Shown in pieces: positions 41,079-49,779 of a DNA stretch of 51,691 bases (positions are counted from its first letter, which is position 1; the number at the start of each line of letters is the position of its first letter). Both the position numbers and the translations under genes were made by a program. Origin of the DNA: Defluviicoccus sp. GTDB taxonomy: Bacteria; Pseudomonadota; Alphaproteobacteria; MPNO01. The notes under the pieces were generated by a model. It worked only from the letters and a program-made list of their open reading frames with translations. It did no database searches and was not told where the DNA came from. The stretch lies in assembly GCA_028821395.1 (NCBI GenBank), contig JAPPGP010000114.1, positions 1-51,691 on the forward strand. Reading direction: 5' to 3'.

Positions 41079-42325
41079 TTACTTCGCTCCGCCTCAAGGA
41101 CTTCAAGAACTTCGCCGACGAGACGCTGCGCGTCGGCCCGTTCACAGTGATCGTCGGCGCCAACGCCAGCGGCAAGAGCAATATCCGTGACGCCTTCCGC
41201 TTCCTCCACGGCATCGGCCGCGGCTACACGCTGGCGGAGATAATCGGAGGGAAGTACGGGGCTGGCGCACAGCCTGAGTCGGTGCCGATCCGGGGCGCGA
41301 CCGACGAGATCATCCGCGTCGGAAAGTCGACAAATCCATCCCCGCCGCTCCTCCCTGCTTTCGCTCTCGAGATTGAGCTGACGACGCAAGCTGCCACCGC
41401 CGGCTACGCCATCGAGGTCAGCCGCGAGATAGGCAAGAGCGGGTTCAGAATCACCTACGAAAGACTGCAGATGGCGGGTGAATCCGTTTACGAGAAACCT
41501 CGGAGCAACTACGGAAACCGTCGGGTCGATCTCGGGACGAAGCGGGCGATCGAAGTCGATCTCGACAGGCCCGCTCTGGTGCAGGTCCTTGAGAGCCTTG
41601 AGGTTTCTCACAGCGATAGAGAGCAGCTCCGATCAGTCGTCGATGTCCTCGCAAGCATGCGTTTCCCCGAGTTTTCGCCAGACCGTATGCGGGAGCCCGC
41701 GTTTTCGAATCAGACAAAGCTAGGAGATTGGGGAGGAAACCTACCGACCGTCCTCAAGGAGATCTGCTCCGATCACGACCGCAAGTCGGTTCTGATCGAA
41801 TGGATTCGTGAATTGACGCCGATGGACGTAGAGGATTTCGATTTCCCCCCCGATCCTTCGGGAAGAATCCACCTCAAGATACGAGAACCCGGTAGGGATA
41901 TATCCGCCTACAGCGCTTCGGACGGCACGTTGCGGTTTCTCGGCGTGTTGGCTGCGTTGCTCGGCAGGGACCCAACCCGTCTCTATTTCTTCGAGGAAAT
42001 CGACATTGGCCTTCACCCGTCGCGGCTTCATCTCCTGGTCGATCTCATCGAGCGACAGACCGCGAAGGGCGGGGTCCAAGTGATTGCCACGACCCATTCG
42101 CCCGACCTGCTATCCATGGTGAGTGACGAGACCTTCGAGAACACCTCTGTCACCTGTCGCTTGGAGGACACGAACGACGCCATCATTCGCCCGGTCGCCG
42201 ATCTGCATAACGCTCGGAAATTGCGGAAGACTCAAGGATTGGGAAGGCTTCTTGCAGGCAGCTGGATGGAAACCGCGCTCGCTTTTGCCGAAGGAAACGG
42301 GGACAGCGGGGAACTTTCCGAATGA
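41075..42325 (+). CDS. RecF/OLD-like AAA (ABC-type) ATPase
   Basis: This 416-residue ATPase is of the AAA_21/AAA_15 class that acts with nuclease or TOPRIM partners. It has Walker A GANASGKSN (28-36), a SASDGTLRFLG signature-like stretch, Walker B LYFFEEIDIGLHP (about 302-314) and the H-loop ATTHSPDLL (about 339). There is no long coiled coil of the SMC type. It overlaps the methylase stop and the following small gene at ATGA junctions, so the last genes of the operon are tightly coupled. It resembles the ATPase half of two-gene systems such as PARIS or OLD pairs, but I cannot assign it to one. Confidence 0.88.
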   Translation: MITSLRLKDFKNFADETLRVGPFTVIVGANASGKSNIRDAFRFLHGIGRGYTLAEIIGGKYGAGAQPESVPIRGATDEIIRVGKSTNPSPPLLPAFALEIELTTQAATAGYAIEVSREIGKSGFRITYERLQMAGESVYEKPRSNYGNRRVDLGTKRAIEVDLDRPALVQVLESLEVSHSDREQLRSVVDVLASMRFPEFSPDRMREPAFSNQTKLGDWGGNLPTVLKEICSDHDRKSVLIEWIRELTPMDVEDFDFPPDPSGRIHLKIREPGRDISAYSASDGTLRFLGVLAALLGRDPTRLYFFEEIDIGLHPSRLHLLVDLIERQTAKGGVQVIATTHSPDLLSMVSDETFENTSVTCRLEDTNDAIIRPVADLHNARKLRKTQGLGRLLAGSWMETALAFAEGNGDSGELSE

Positions 42326-42885
42326 GGGTTCTGGTCATTCCCGAGGATTTCCGCAATGACCAATACCTCCTGAAACCGCTGTTCAAGCGGCTTTTTGCAA
42401 CCATGGGCAGACGAAACGTGCGTGTCAGGGTCTGCCAGGACCCTTTGCTGGGTGGCGTTGATGAGGCGCTGAAATCAGAGCGTATCCAGGAAGTCGTGGA
42501 GCAGCACGACGGTATGACCGACATCTTCATCCTTTGCGTCGACCGCGACGGCGTTCTGGGGCGGCGGCAAAGACTGGACCAGCTCGAAGGCGAGTTCGCA
42601 AACGATCGCACTTTTCTCGCCCAGAATGCTTGGGAAGAGATCGAAACCTGGGTTCTCGCCGGTCTGGATCTACCGAGAGGTTGGCGTTGGGCGGACGTTC
42701 GCGCGGAGGTCCAGGTCAAGGAACGGTACTTCGACGTCTTGGCGGATGGGCGCGGCGTGGCCGACGGCCCCGGTGGTGGCCGTGAGACATTGGGCGACGA
42801 GGCCGCGCGTAATATCACTGCGATCCGGCAGAAGTGCCCTGAGGACTTCGACGCGCTCGCCCAGCGTCTCGAAGCTCTGCCCTGA
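42322..42885 (+). CDS. TOPRIM/DUF4276-like partner of the ATPase
   Basis: The 187-residue protein begins with a strand and acidic residue (RVLVIPEDFRND) and contains FILCVDRDG followed by the motif NAWEEIETWVLAGL. That layout is shared by DUF4276-like and TOPRIM-fold partners of AAA ATPases. The acidic residues Glu8, Asp95 and Asp97 could form a metal site. It starts inside the stop of the ATPase gene and ends 20 bp before the DUF499 gene. Assignment to DUF4276 or DUF4435 needs a profile search. Likely an effector nuclease controlled by the ATPase. Confidence 0.65.
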   Translation: MRVLVIPEDFRNDQYLLKPLFKRLFATMGRRNVRVRVCQDPLLGGVDEALKSERIQEVVEQHDGMTDIFILCVDRDGVLGRRQRLDQLEGEFANDRTFLAQNAWEEIETWVLAGLDLPRGWRWADVRAEVQVKERYFDVLADGRGVADGPGGGRETLGDEAARNITAIRQKCPEDFDALAQRLEALP

Positions 42886-42905
42886 ACCCGAGGAGTGACG
42901 CCGAT

Positions 42906-45900
42906 ATGGCACAGACCCTTCCTTGGACACCCTGGCACGAAGTCGCGAAATTGCGTGAAGACGTGCGCACGGGGGAACTCTCGCTCGCCGACTTCGCCGC
43001 CGACCTGCACGACGTGGCGATGCAAAAAGGCGTGCGGCCGGTCTATGAGAACCCGGACCGGTTCTTCGCCCTTACCTTTCCCACCGTTCCGTTGCGGGAC
43101 CTCACGCGCGACGTGGCGCTTCGCCTCGCCGGCAAGAACACCAAGGCCATCCGCCAACTCGAACTGACCTATGGCGGAGGCAAGACCCATACTCTGGTGA
43201 CGCTCTACCATCTCATGCACCAGCCGGAATCGCTGCCGGCGCTGCCCGCGGTTGAACAGTTTCGATCCCATGTCGGTGCGCCTCTGCCGGCGGCGCGCGT
43301 CGCGGCTCTCTGCTTCGACAAGCTCGATGTCGAAAAGGGCATGGAGGTACGCGGCCCCAATGGTGCGCTGCGCTGGCTCAAGCATCCATGGAGCGTGCTC
43401 GCTTTCCAGATCGCGGGCGAGGAAGGATTGCGCGTGCTCCACCCGGACGGCGCCAACGAGGAACGGGAGACGCCGCCCGCGGAGCCGCTGCTTGCCGAAC
43501 TGCTTTCGCGGCCGCAGGCGGAAGAGCTTGCGACCCTGGTGCTGATCGACGAAGTGCTCATGTACGCCCGCGAAAAGGCGGCGATGGCGGAGGGCTGGCG
43601 TACCCGGCTGATCGATTTCTTCCAGTATCTTTGCCAAGCAACGGTCAGGGTCGATCGCTGCGCCCTGGTCGCCTCGCTGCTCGCGTCCGATCCCGCAAAG
43701 AGCGACGCTCTCGGTAAGGAGCTGACCCAACAGATCTTCGACATCTTCAACCGGCAGAGGGAGGAGGGCGTCCAGCCGGTACAGCGGCAGGACGTCGCCG
43801 AGGTGCTGCGCCGACGCTTTTTCGCGCCCCAGTCGATTGCCAGTCCGGACGCCTTCCGTCCGCACGTCACCGCGGCCGTGGCCAATATTGCCGGGGTCGA
43901 CGAGGCCGTGCGCAAGGACAGGGCGAACGCCGAGCAGCGGTTCCTCGATGGCTATCCCTTCCACCCGGACCTGACCGACATCTTCTACACCAAGTGGACC
44001 CAGTTGGACGGGTTCCAGCGCACGCGCGGCATCTTGAGGACCTTCGCCATCGCGCTGCGCGACGCCGAGACGTGGGACACGGGGCCGCTCGTCGGTCCCA
44101 ACGTGTTCCTGCCGGCGCCCGGTGAGGGCGCTCTCGCAGAGGCGGCGCGAGAGCTCGCCGGCACCGCCACCCGCGAGGTGACTGACGGCACCGGCAACGT
44201 CTGGAGCGCCGTTCTGGAAGGGGAGCTTGCCAAGGCACGGACGATTCAGGACGAGCAGCCTGCGCTGAAGTTCCGAGAAATGGAGCAGGCGGTGTGCGCC
44301 GCCTTCCTGAGCTCGCAACCGATCGGCCAGAAAGCGCACACCCCGGAACTGATGGCGCTCGTCAGCGCGACGCGCCCGGACCGCATCGAGCTCGAGAAGG
44401 GCTTGCGTCGGTGGACGGATTTGTCCTGGTTCCTCGACGAGGCGGAATTCTCTGGCTCTTCTGTAGCGGACAGCGGCTCCGATGCGCTGCCCACGGCATG
44501 GCGTCTGGGCAACCGGCCCAACCTCAAGCAGATGCACCACGACGCCTGCGCCAACCGGGTTACGGCGGAGCTTGTCGAGCAAACACTCCTCGCCGAAGTC
44601 CGGCGGACGAAAAGCCTCACCCAAGGCGCGGCGGCGGCCGGCGCACGCGTGCACATGCTGCCGGAACGGCCGCGCGACATCGAGGACGACGGGGAGTTCC
44701 ACTTCGCTATTCTGGGGCCGGGCGCGGTTTCCGACTCCGGCAAGCCAAGCGCGGAAGCGCGGCGCTTCATCGACGAAACGACCGGGGCGGATCGTCCCCG
44801 TACGCGCCGCAACGCCATCGTGCTGGCAGCGCCCTCCCGAGACGGTCTGGACGCCGCCCGCGTGCGCATCCGCGAATACCTGGGCTGGGAGGAAGTACGC
44901 AGTCAGCTCGGAGACCAGGTCCACCAAGATCAAATTCGCGAGGGGATGCTCGCTGCCTGGACGGACCAAGCACGCAAGCGCGTCCCCGACGCTGTCCGCC
45001 AAGCCTGGGCGATCATCGTCACCGTCAACGAGCGCAACGATATTCAGGCGTTCAAGGCTACCGTCGGCAACGAGCCGCTGTTCGCGACCGTCAAGGCCGA
45101 TCGGCGCGCGCGTATTCAGGAGACCGCGATCAGCGCAGAGGCGATGCTGCCGGGCGGCCCTTACGATCTCTGGCGCACGGACGAGACATCACGTCGCGTC
45201 AAGGATTTGGCGGGCGCGTTCGCGGAGAACCCCAAGCTGCCGAAAATGCTCCGCCAAAAGGAGATCCTCGACACCATCGACGGGGGCGTCCGCGAAGGCA
45301 TCTTCGTTGCGTCCCTCGTCCGCCCCGACAAGTCGGTCAGGACGTGGTGGCGGGCGCCGATCGACGAGACGGCCCGGGTGGAGCCTGCCTTGGAACTGTT
45401 CTTGCCGGACAAGGCGACGCTTTCGGAGCTCGATCCGAGTGCGTTGGCGCCGGGCATTCTGCCGGAGCTGTGGACCGGCGAGTCGATAACCGTGGCTGAC
45501 GTTGTCGCATATTTCGCGGGCGGGCGCACCGCGACCGTGCAGCGCGAGGGTTACGAGGAGCCCGTCGCCATCCCGGCCTGCCCGCGCGCGGCGGTCGAGG
45601 CGGCTGTTTCCGACGCCGTTCGTCAGGGCGTCCTCTGGCTGGTGAACGGCCCCGCGAGCTTTCAGGGCGAACCTGCACCGCCCGGCGTATTGACAGACGC
45701 CGCCGAGCTACGCGAGCCGATGCAGCCGCTATCGGTGGATCGGTTGACCAAGGACATCGTGCCGGAGGCCTGGAAGGACGGGCAAACCAGCGCACTCGCC
45801 CTGTCGGCCGCGCTCTCGGTGCAGGTCGGAGCGCCGCTCCCGTGGCCGATCCTGCGCCGGGCGATCGACGACGCCATCAGCGCGCGCTGGCTCGCTCTCG

Positions 45901-46232
45901 CGCCCGACAGCGGCCCGTGGCCGTGCGAAGCTGCGGGCGCGGCAGCCGTGACGCTCACTGAACCCGAGGGAGTAACACCGGGTTTTGAGGATTCAGCGGA
46001 CTTCACACCCGTCCCCAAGGGTACATACACTGGCGACGCCGATCTGGAACCCAACCAACTACAGGATCTAGTCGACGCGCTTCCGAACATCATTACGGCT
46101 GCCGCCGGCCTCCGCTTACGGTTTTTCGTGAGCATCACGCTGGGAGACGGTGACGATGTCCCCGTGGAAACTGTGACGTCCGTCAACGAGATTCTAAAAG
46201 ACATAAGTCCCGACTTGCGGCTGAAGGAGTAA
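42906..46232 (+). CDS. DUF499 family ATPase
   Basis: The 1108-residue protein is a COG1483-type (DUF499) AAA+ ATPase. TPWHEVAKLREDVRTGEL starts the domain, PVYENPDRFFALTFPT follows, Walker A is TYGGGKTHT (88-96) and Walker B is LVLIDEVLMY (211-220). The C-terminal half (about 650-1108) is less conserved with several helical repeats. ATG 42906 follows GAGGAGTGACG. DUF499 proteins typically accompany DUF1156 methylases and a helicase in defence islands; their exact role is unknown, perhaps as an ATP-driven switch or translocase. It is the last gene of the operon. Confidence 0.9.
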   Translation: MAQTLPWTPWHEVAKLREDVRTGELSLADFAADLHDVAMQKGVRPVYENPDRFFALTFPTVPLRDLTRDVALRLAGKNTKAIRQLELTYGGGKTHTLVTLYHLMHQPESLPALPAVEQFRSHVGAPLPAARVAALCFDKLDVEKGMEVRGPNGALRWLKHPWSVLAFQIAGEEGLRVLHPDGANEERETPPAEPLLAELLSRPQAEELATLVLIDEVLMYAREKAAMAEGWRTRLIDFFQYLCQATVRVDRCALVASLLASDPAKSDALGKELTQQIFDIFNRQREEGVQPVQRQDVAEVLRRRFFAPQSIASPDAFRPHVTAAVANIAGVDEAVRKDRANAEQRFLDGYPFHPDLTDIFYTKWTQLDGFQRTRGILRTFAIALRDAETWDTGPLVGPNVFLPAPGEGALAEAARELAGTATREVTDGTGNVWSAVLEGELAKARTIQDEQPALKFREMEQAVCAAFLSSQPIGQKAHTPELMALVSATRPDRIELEKGLRRWTDLSWFLDEAEFSGSSVADSGSDALPTAWRLGNRPNLKQMHHDACANRVTAELVEQTLLAEVRRTKSLTQGAAAAGARVHMLPERPRDIEDDGEFHFAILGPGAVSDSGKPSAEARRFIDETTGADRPRTRRNAIVLAAPSRDGLDAARVRIREYLGWEEVRSQLGDQVHQDQIREGMLAAWTDQARKRVPDAVRQAWAIIVTVNERNDIQAFKATVGNEPLFATVKADRRARIQETAISAEAMLPGGPYDLWRTDETSRRVKDLAGAFAENPKLPKMLRQKEILDTIDGGVREGIFVASLVRPDKSVRTWWRAPIDETARVEPALELFLPDKATLSELDPSALAPGILPELWTGESITVADVVAYFAGGRTATVQREGYEEPVAIPACPRAAVEAAVSDAVRQGVLWLVNGPASFQGEPAPPGVLTDAAELREPMQPLSVDRLTKDIVPEAWKDGQTSALALSAALSVQVGAPLPWPILRRAIDDAISARWLALAPDSGPWPCEAAGAAAVTLTEPEGVTPGFEDSADFTPVPKGTYTGDADLEPNQLQDLVDALPNIITAAAGLRLRFFVSITLGDGDDVPVETVTSVNEILKDISPDLRLKE

Positions 46233-46634
46233 AGCTGAGCCGCCGGTTGCTTGGGTAACGCCGTTCATCGCGACCGGCGAGAAGAGGGTCTCGTGGCGCA
46301 GCGCCAGAAGAATACCGGTCTGGATCGCTCCCACCGCCGCCTCGACCTTCGGGGTAACGAAGGGATGCGAGCGCGTGTTGCTGCCACGGCGTATACATCC
46401 GCCGAAGGGTATTTTGGGGCTGGGTTTGGCGGCGCAGGATGGCGGTGACGGCGGGCCTGGTGCGCTCTGGCCTGGCCTATGCAGCGCGGTCGAGCTTCCC
46501 CTCGGGAACAGGAACGGCGTCGTGATGAACAGGATCGCGATCACTTCCATAAGGGCACCGAGGAGGATCAGGAAGCCGCAAGCGCCTCAGCGCGCCCGAA
46601 CGGCAAAACTCAGCCGGTGACGGGAGGGATTCCA
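46233..46634. other. stretch without a supported gene between convergent operons
   Basis: Open frames occur on both strands but none has a ribosome-binding site, recognisable motifs or a consistent codon bias. A minus-strand frame containing GSNTRSHPFVTPKVEAAVG looks oddly protein-like, yet it overlaps the end of the DUF499 gene. The stretch may contain remnants of another element. Confidence 0.35.
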
Positions 46635-46959
46635 ATGGACGGAAGAAAAAGGCCTTGGCTTCGGCTCGTGTCCGATGAATACGCGGTGACGGAAGAACGC
46701 CGGACCGAGCTTGAAAAGTCTGCGGAGGTGGTTACGAACCTTCCGCATCAGCCGCACGCAACTGATTTACCTGCTTGTGTGCGGCCCGTCTTGGGAAAGC
46801 GACCAGATAACCGACGGACCGACCCAAGGCGAACTCAAGGCGTTGGAAGGCGACCAATCGGGAAATTGCGAACGGTGTGACGGGCTCCGTGTCGGAGGTC
46901 CGGATTTGGAGACCTGCTTCCAATGTCACGGCTCCGGCCTTCGGCCCGTCGGACCCTGA
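46635..46959 (+). pseudogene. possible small frameshifted zinc-ribbon gene
   Basis: An ATG at 46635 follows a good GGGAGGGA ribosome-binding site and opens a frame reading DGRKRPWLRLVSDEYAV. That frame ends at 46880 with a low-complexity basic tail. From about 46770 another frame (46711-46959) looks more protein-like and ends in a CERC-x12-CFQC pattern, a candidate four-Cys zinc ribbon. A single frameshift around 46740-46770 would join the two into a roughly 108-codon protein. No family was recognised. Confidence 0.3.
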
Positions 46960-47067
46960 AGAGCGAGCGCAGAAAGCATGAACCACCGCGACCTCGCCCT
47001 TGACCCGGCCACGCTGTGGTATCTGTACATGCGGCCCCAATGATCGAGCCATGGAATTTCCTCGCGT

Positions 47068-49689
47068 TCAGACCTGCGATGCGTGCGCTTCCGCGTCAGT
47101 TTTGGCGTGATCCTCGACGAATTCCGAGGTTCTGGGATCCCATTTCACCAAGCGGTACTCGTCGCCGACGGTCTCGACCGCATCCGCGACCACCAACGCG
47201 GTTCCCGAACCATCCGTCTTGTAGCGGTAGAACAGTTTGGGCGGTCCGTCGAAGGAGACGATTTCCGGGCCCACGATCTCTATGTCGCGGATCACGCCCT
47301 TGCCATCCCGCTTGGCAGCTATGCTCCCGGGCGCAAGCACCAAGAGCAGACCGTCGGTCTGGGAATCCAGGTCGCCTTCCACGAGACCGGAAAACTCATC
47401 GGCGTCAGCGGACTCCAAGTCCTCGAACCATGCGCGAACCGCCGATGCGATGCCGTCAGGCACCAGCGCACCGTTTTCCGGCGATAGCTCGCTGGAGCGC
47501 TCCAGCCGGGCAATCAGCTTGTCGAGTTCGGCGAACACGGGTTCGGTGAGTCGGAGGCTGCCATAGGTCGCGTCGAAGATGACGATCACGTCGCTGACGG
47601 AACGGCGTTCCCCGTCCCGCACCATCGCGACATTCGAAGACGCCCCGCCGATGTCCGACGGTGAGATGCTGTACTCCCTTATCAGGAGATCGCGCAACGC
47701 GTCCGCAAGAAGCCTCTTGTTGGCACCGTCTCTCATCCATGCCGCCTCGATCTTGAGCACCACGCCCGTTGTGCGAAAGTCGCGGGTCCTCGGCACCATG
47801 TTTGGATCCTGCTCGCGGAGATCGCGGTAGCTCTTCCGTTCGCCCCGTTCCTCGTATCCTTCCACCCGCTCGGTGATCTGGAGCTGGCATTCCGCGAGAA
47901 ACCCGCTCGGCCCCTTCCGGAAATTTCCCGCCACGAGTCCGGCCGGTTCTATGCTGAGGTTAACGAACGTCCTGATCAGGGGTCTGGTGACGATCGGAGC
48001 CTTCCACGAGGAGGCCCTGATGGCACGGTCCCAGGCCGTGTTCCGCCATTCCTGAATCCTCCAGCGGCGACCCAGATGCATGTAGATCGCGCCCGGGTAC
48101 GCCTCGCGAATTGCCTGCTGGAGGGTCAGGGTGCCGATGCGCTGGAAGGCCCCCGATCCGTGTCCGATCTGGAAGCTCTCTTCGCCGATATTTCGCAGCG
48201 GATAGTTGTGGTGCGGGTTGTCGCCGCCAACCCTTGCAACATGGTCGAATTCCCGGGGCCGGGCCCTGCCGCCACCCACTCTCGCGAACTCGTACACGTC
48301 GGTGAAGCCCGAAGGCCAGTCGATGTTGGCCGGCGGCACCGACCGTCCCCTTACCCCGAGCATGTCGAGTTCCTCGGCAAGGCATTTCGCATGGGCGAAA
48401 TGGACGAAACGATTGCCCAGGTAGAGATGCGACGGCTCGACCGAATCCCGATAGTAGTCCGCGAGCGACGAACCGTAACGCCGGAAGGCATCAGGTTCCG
48501 CCACCACGGCGAAAGTTCCGGGCGTCGACCTTCCGATGCGGCCCAGACGCTGCCGGAAAGCCTTCCGCGATGCCGGCAGACCGAGGTTCAGACCGACGGC
48601 GAAGTGTGGAATGTCGATACCGAGTTCGAGGGCGGATGTCGCAACGACGCCGCGAAGACGACCCGAGCGAAGCGCGCGTTCGATACCGGCACGGTCTCCT
48701 ACTTCGTACCCGCTCCGATACGGCTTGACCAAATCGTGCCCGATCCGTGCCGCAAGCCGTTCGACGCCCTGGCGGGAGTCGAGAAAGGCGATGAAGCTGC
48801 CCGAATCGGAATTGGCGACCAGCTCCTTCTGAAGTTCCGAGACCGCGGCCTGCGATTCGTCCCCGCCACATGCCAGATGCAGCAAACTTCGGGCGTGTTG
48901 CGGCGAGCCGTCGTCATTCGGACCGATCACCGCGAAATCGAGCCCGGTCAGCGCGCGCAGGTGTTCCTCCGGATTCGCGATCGTCGCACTTGTGGCGACC
49001 ACCGAAAGCGCATGATCCTCCCGTTTCCCCGCCCGGCAGATCCTCGCGGCTGCCTGGAGGCGACGTAACAGGAAGGCGGCGTTGCTGCCGAAAACCGCTT
49101 CGAGCACATGCGCCTCATCGACGATCAACAGGTCCAGGCTCGCGAGAAAGCGTTTGAATTCGCGACTGGCGAGGTTCCGCATGAGCCAGGCGTGACAGAC
49201 ATCGGGTGTCGCGATAACGATCCGAGCCTGTTCGAGTGCGGCCTTGCGCTCCGCAAGGGGCACATCACCGGTGACGGTTGCGATCCAGTTGCCGGGCATC
49301 CCCGCCCGTTCGAGAACGCGGCGCCAGCTCTGGTCCTGGTCCGCCGCAAGCGCCTTGAGGGGATAGAACACAAGGACCTTGGCCTCGTCGTCCTGTTGAA
49401 GCGTCCTGATCGCGGTGGCCTGAAACACAAGGGATTTGCCCGACGCGGTGCCCGTCGACAGCACCACATTTTCGCCAGAGGCGCATGCCTCAAGCGCGAC
49501 GGCCTGGTGACGCCAGAGCCCGCCCTTCAATGCATCGTCGGAGAGCAGCCATCGACCCACGGGTCCTTCTCGATATGCGTCAGGGATTCGTTCGGTCCTT
49601 TCGTCCCTCGGAGAGAGTTCGAGCCGTTCAGCAACGGTGAACTCCCGGGTCCCGATTTCCGTCTCGAACAGGTCCAGCATGTGGGCCAT
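47068..49689 (-). CDS. large SF2 DEAH-box helicase, Lhr/MrfA (YprA)-like
   Basis: The 873-residue helicase has an N-terminal Q-like region (WRHQAVALEA), Walker A STGTASGKS (78-86), VFYPLKALAADQ, DEAH at 191-194 (LIVDEAHVLEA), the TSATIANPEEHL motif and a second RecA domain containing GRLRGVVATSALELGIDIP and RLGRIGRS. This is the COG1205 (YprA/MrfA, Lhr-related) pattern. The C-terminal third carries no clear four-Cys cluster, so I do not call the MZB/DUF1998 domain that MrfA has. It lies 90 bp downstream of the Ntn-hydrolase gene and converges on the DUF499 operon. Confidence 0.88.
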   Translation of the reverse strand: MAHMLDLFETEIGTREFTVAERLELSPRDERTERIPDAYREGPVGRWLLSDDALKGGLWRHQAVALEACASGENVVLSTGTASGKSLVFQATAIRTLQQDDEAKVLVFYPLKALAADQDQSWRRVLERAGMPGNWIATVTGDVPLAERKAALEQARIVIATPDVCHAWLMRNLASREFKRFLASLDLLIVDEAHVLEAVFGSNAAFLLRRLQAAARICRAGKREDHALSVVATSATIANPEEHLRALTGLDFAVIGPNDDGSPQHARSLLHLACGGDESQAAVSELQKELVANSDSGSFIAFLDSRQGVERLAARIGHDLVKPYRSGYEVGDRAGIERALRSGRLRGVVATSALELGIDIPHFAVGLNLGLPASRKAFRQRLGRIGRSTPGTFAVVAEPDAFRRYGSSLADYYRDSVEPSHLYLGNRFVHFAHAKCLAEELDMLGVRGRSVPPANIDWPSGFTDVYEFARVGGGRARPREFDHVARVGGDNPHHNYPLRNIGEESFQIGHGSGAFQRIGTLTLQQAIREAYPGAIYMHLGRRWRIQEWRNTAWDRAIRASSWKAPIVTRPLIRTFVNLSIEPAGLVAGNFRKGPSGFLAECQLQITERVEGYEERGERKSYRDLREQDPNMVPRTRDFRTTGVVLKIEAAWMRDGANKRLLADALRDLLIREYSISPSDIGGASSNVAMVRDGERRSVSDVIVIFDATYGSLRLTEPVFAELDKLIARLERSSELSPENGALVPDGIASAVRAWFEDLESADADEFSGLVEGDLDSQTDGLLLVLAPGSIAAKRDGKGVIRDIEIVGPEIVSFDGPPKLFYRYKTDGSGTALVVADAVETVGDEYRLVKWDPRTSEFVEDHAKTDAEAHASQV

Positions 49690-49723
49690 TGTGCCAATTC
49701 CACCAAGGTGATCTGTCAGTGCT

Positions 49724-49757
49724 TGATCGCAATTGCTGGGGACCCAGCGCCCGATCA
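49724..49757. repeat. two-tier inverted repeat between the Ntn-hydrolase and helicase genes
   Basis: TGATCG (49724-49729) pairs with CGATCA (49752-49757), and nested inside them GCTGGG (49735-49740) pairs with CCCAGC (49743-49748). The structure sits in the 90-bp gap of the minus-strand operon. No T-run follows on the minus strand. It could lower read-through into the helicase or process the message. Confidence 0.45.
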
Positions 49758-49779
49758 GGCTGTCGGGTGCCCTAGCTCC

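Noticed and set aside
42183..45002. 939-codon minus-strand frame opposite the DUF499 gene
   Set aside because: It is a shadow of DUF499 and of the preceding gene; no motif or ribosome-binding site supports it.
46194..46550. Minus-strand frame with GSNTRSHPFVTPKVEAAVG
   Set aside because: It reads somewhat like a protein but overlaps the end of DUF499 and has no start signal or known family. Left as part of an unassigned stretch.
31781..49689. DISARM defence system
   Set aside because: A SNF2 helicase plus a methylase recalls class 1 DISARM, but no DrmB (DUF1998) or DrmC (PLD) gene is present, and the methylase is DUF1156-type next to DUF499, which points to a different assembly.
47068..49689. 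Calling the minus-strand helicase MrfA or a DUF1998 protein
   Set aside because: The helicase core fits COG1205, but no C-terminal four-cysteine cluster can be seen, so only a family-level call is made.
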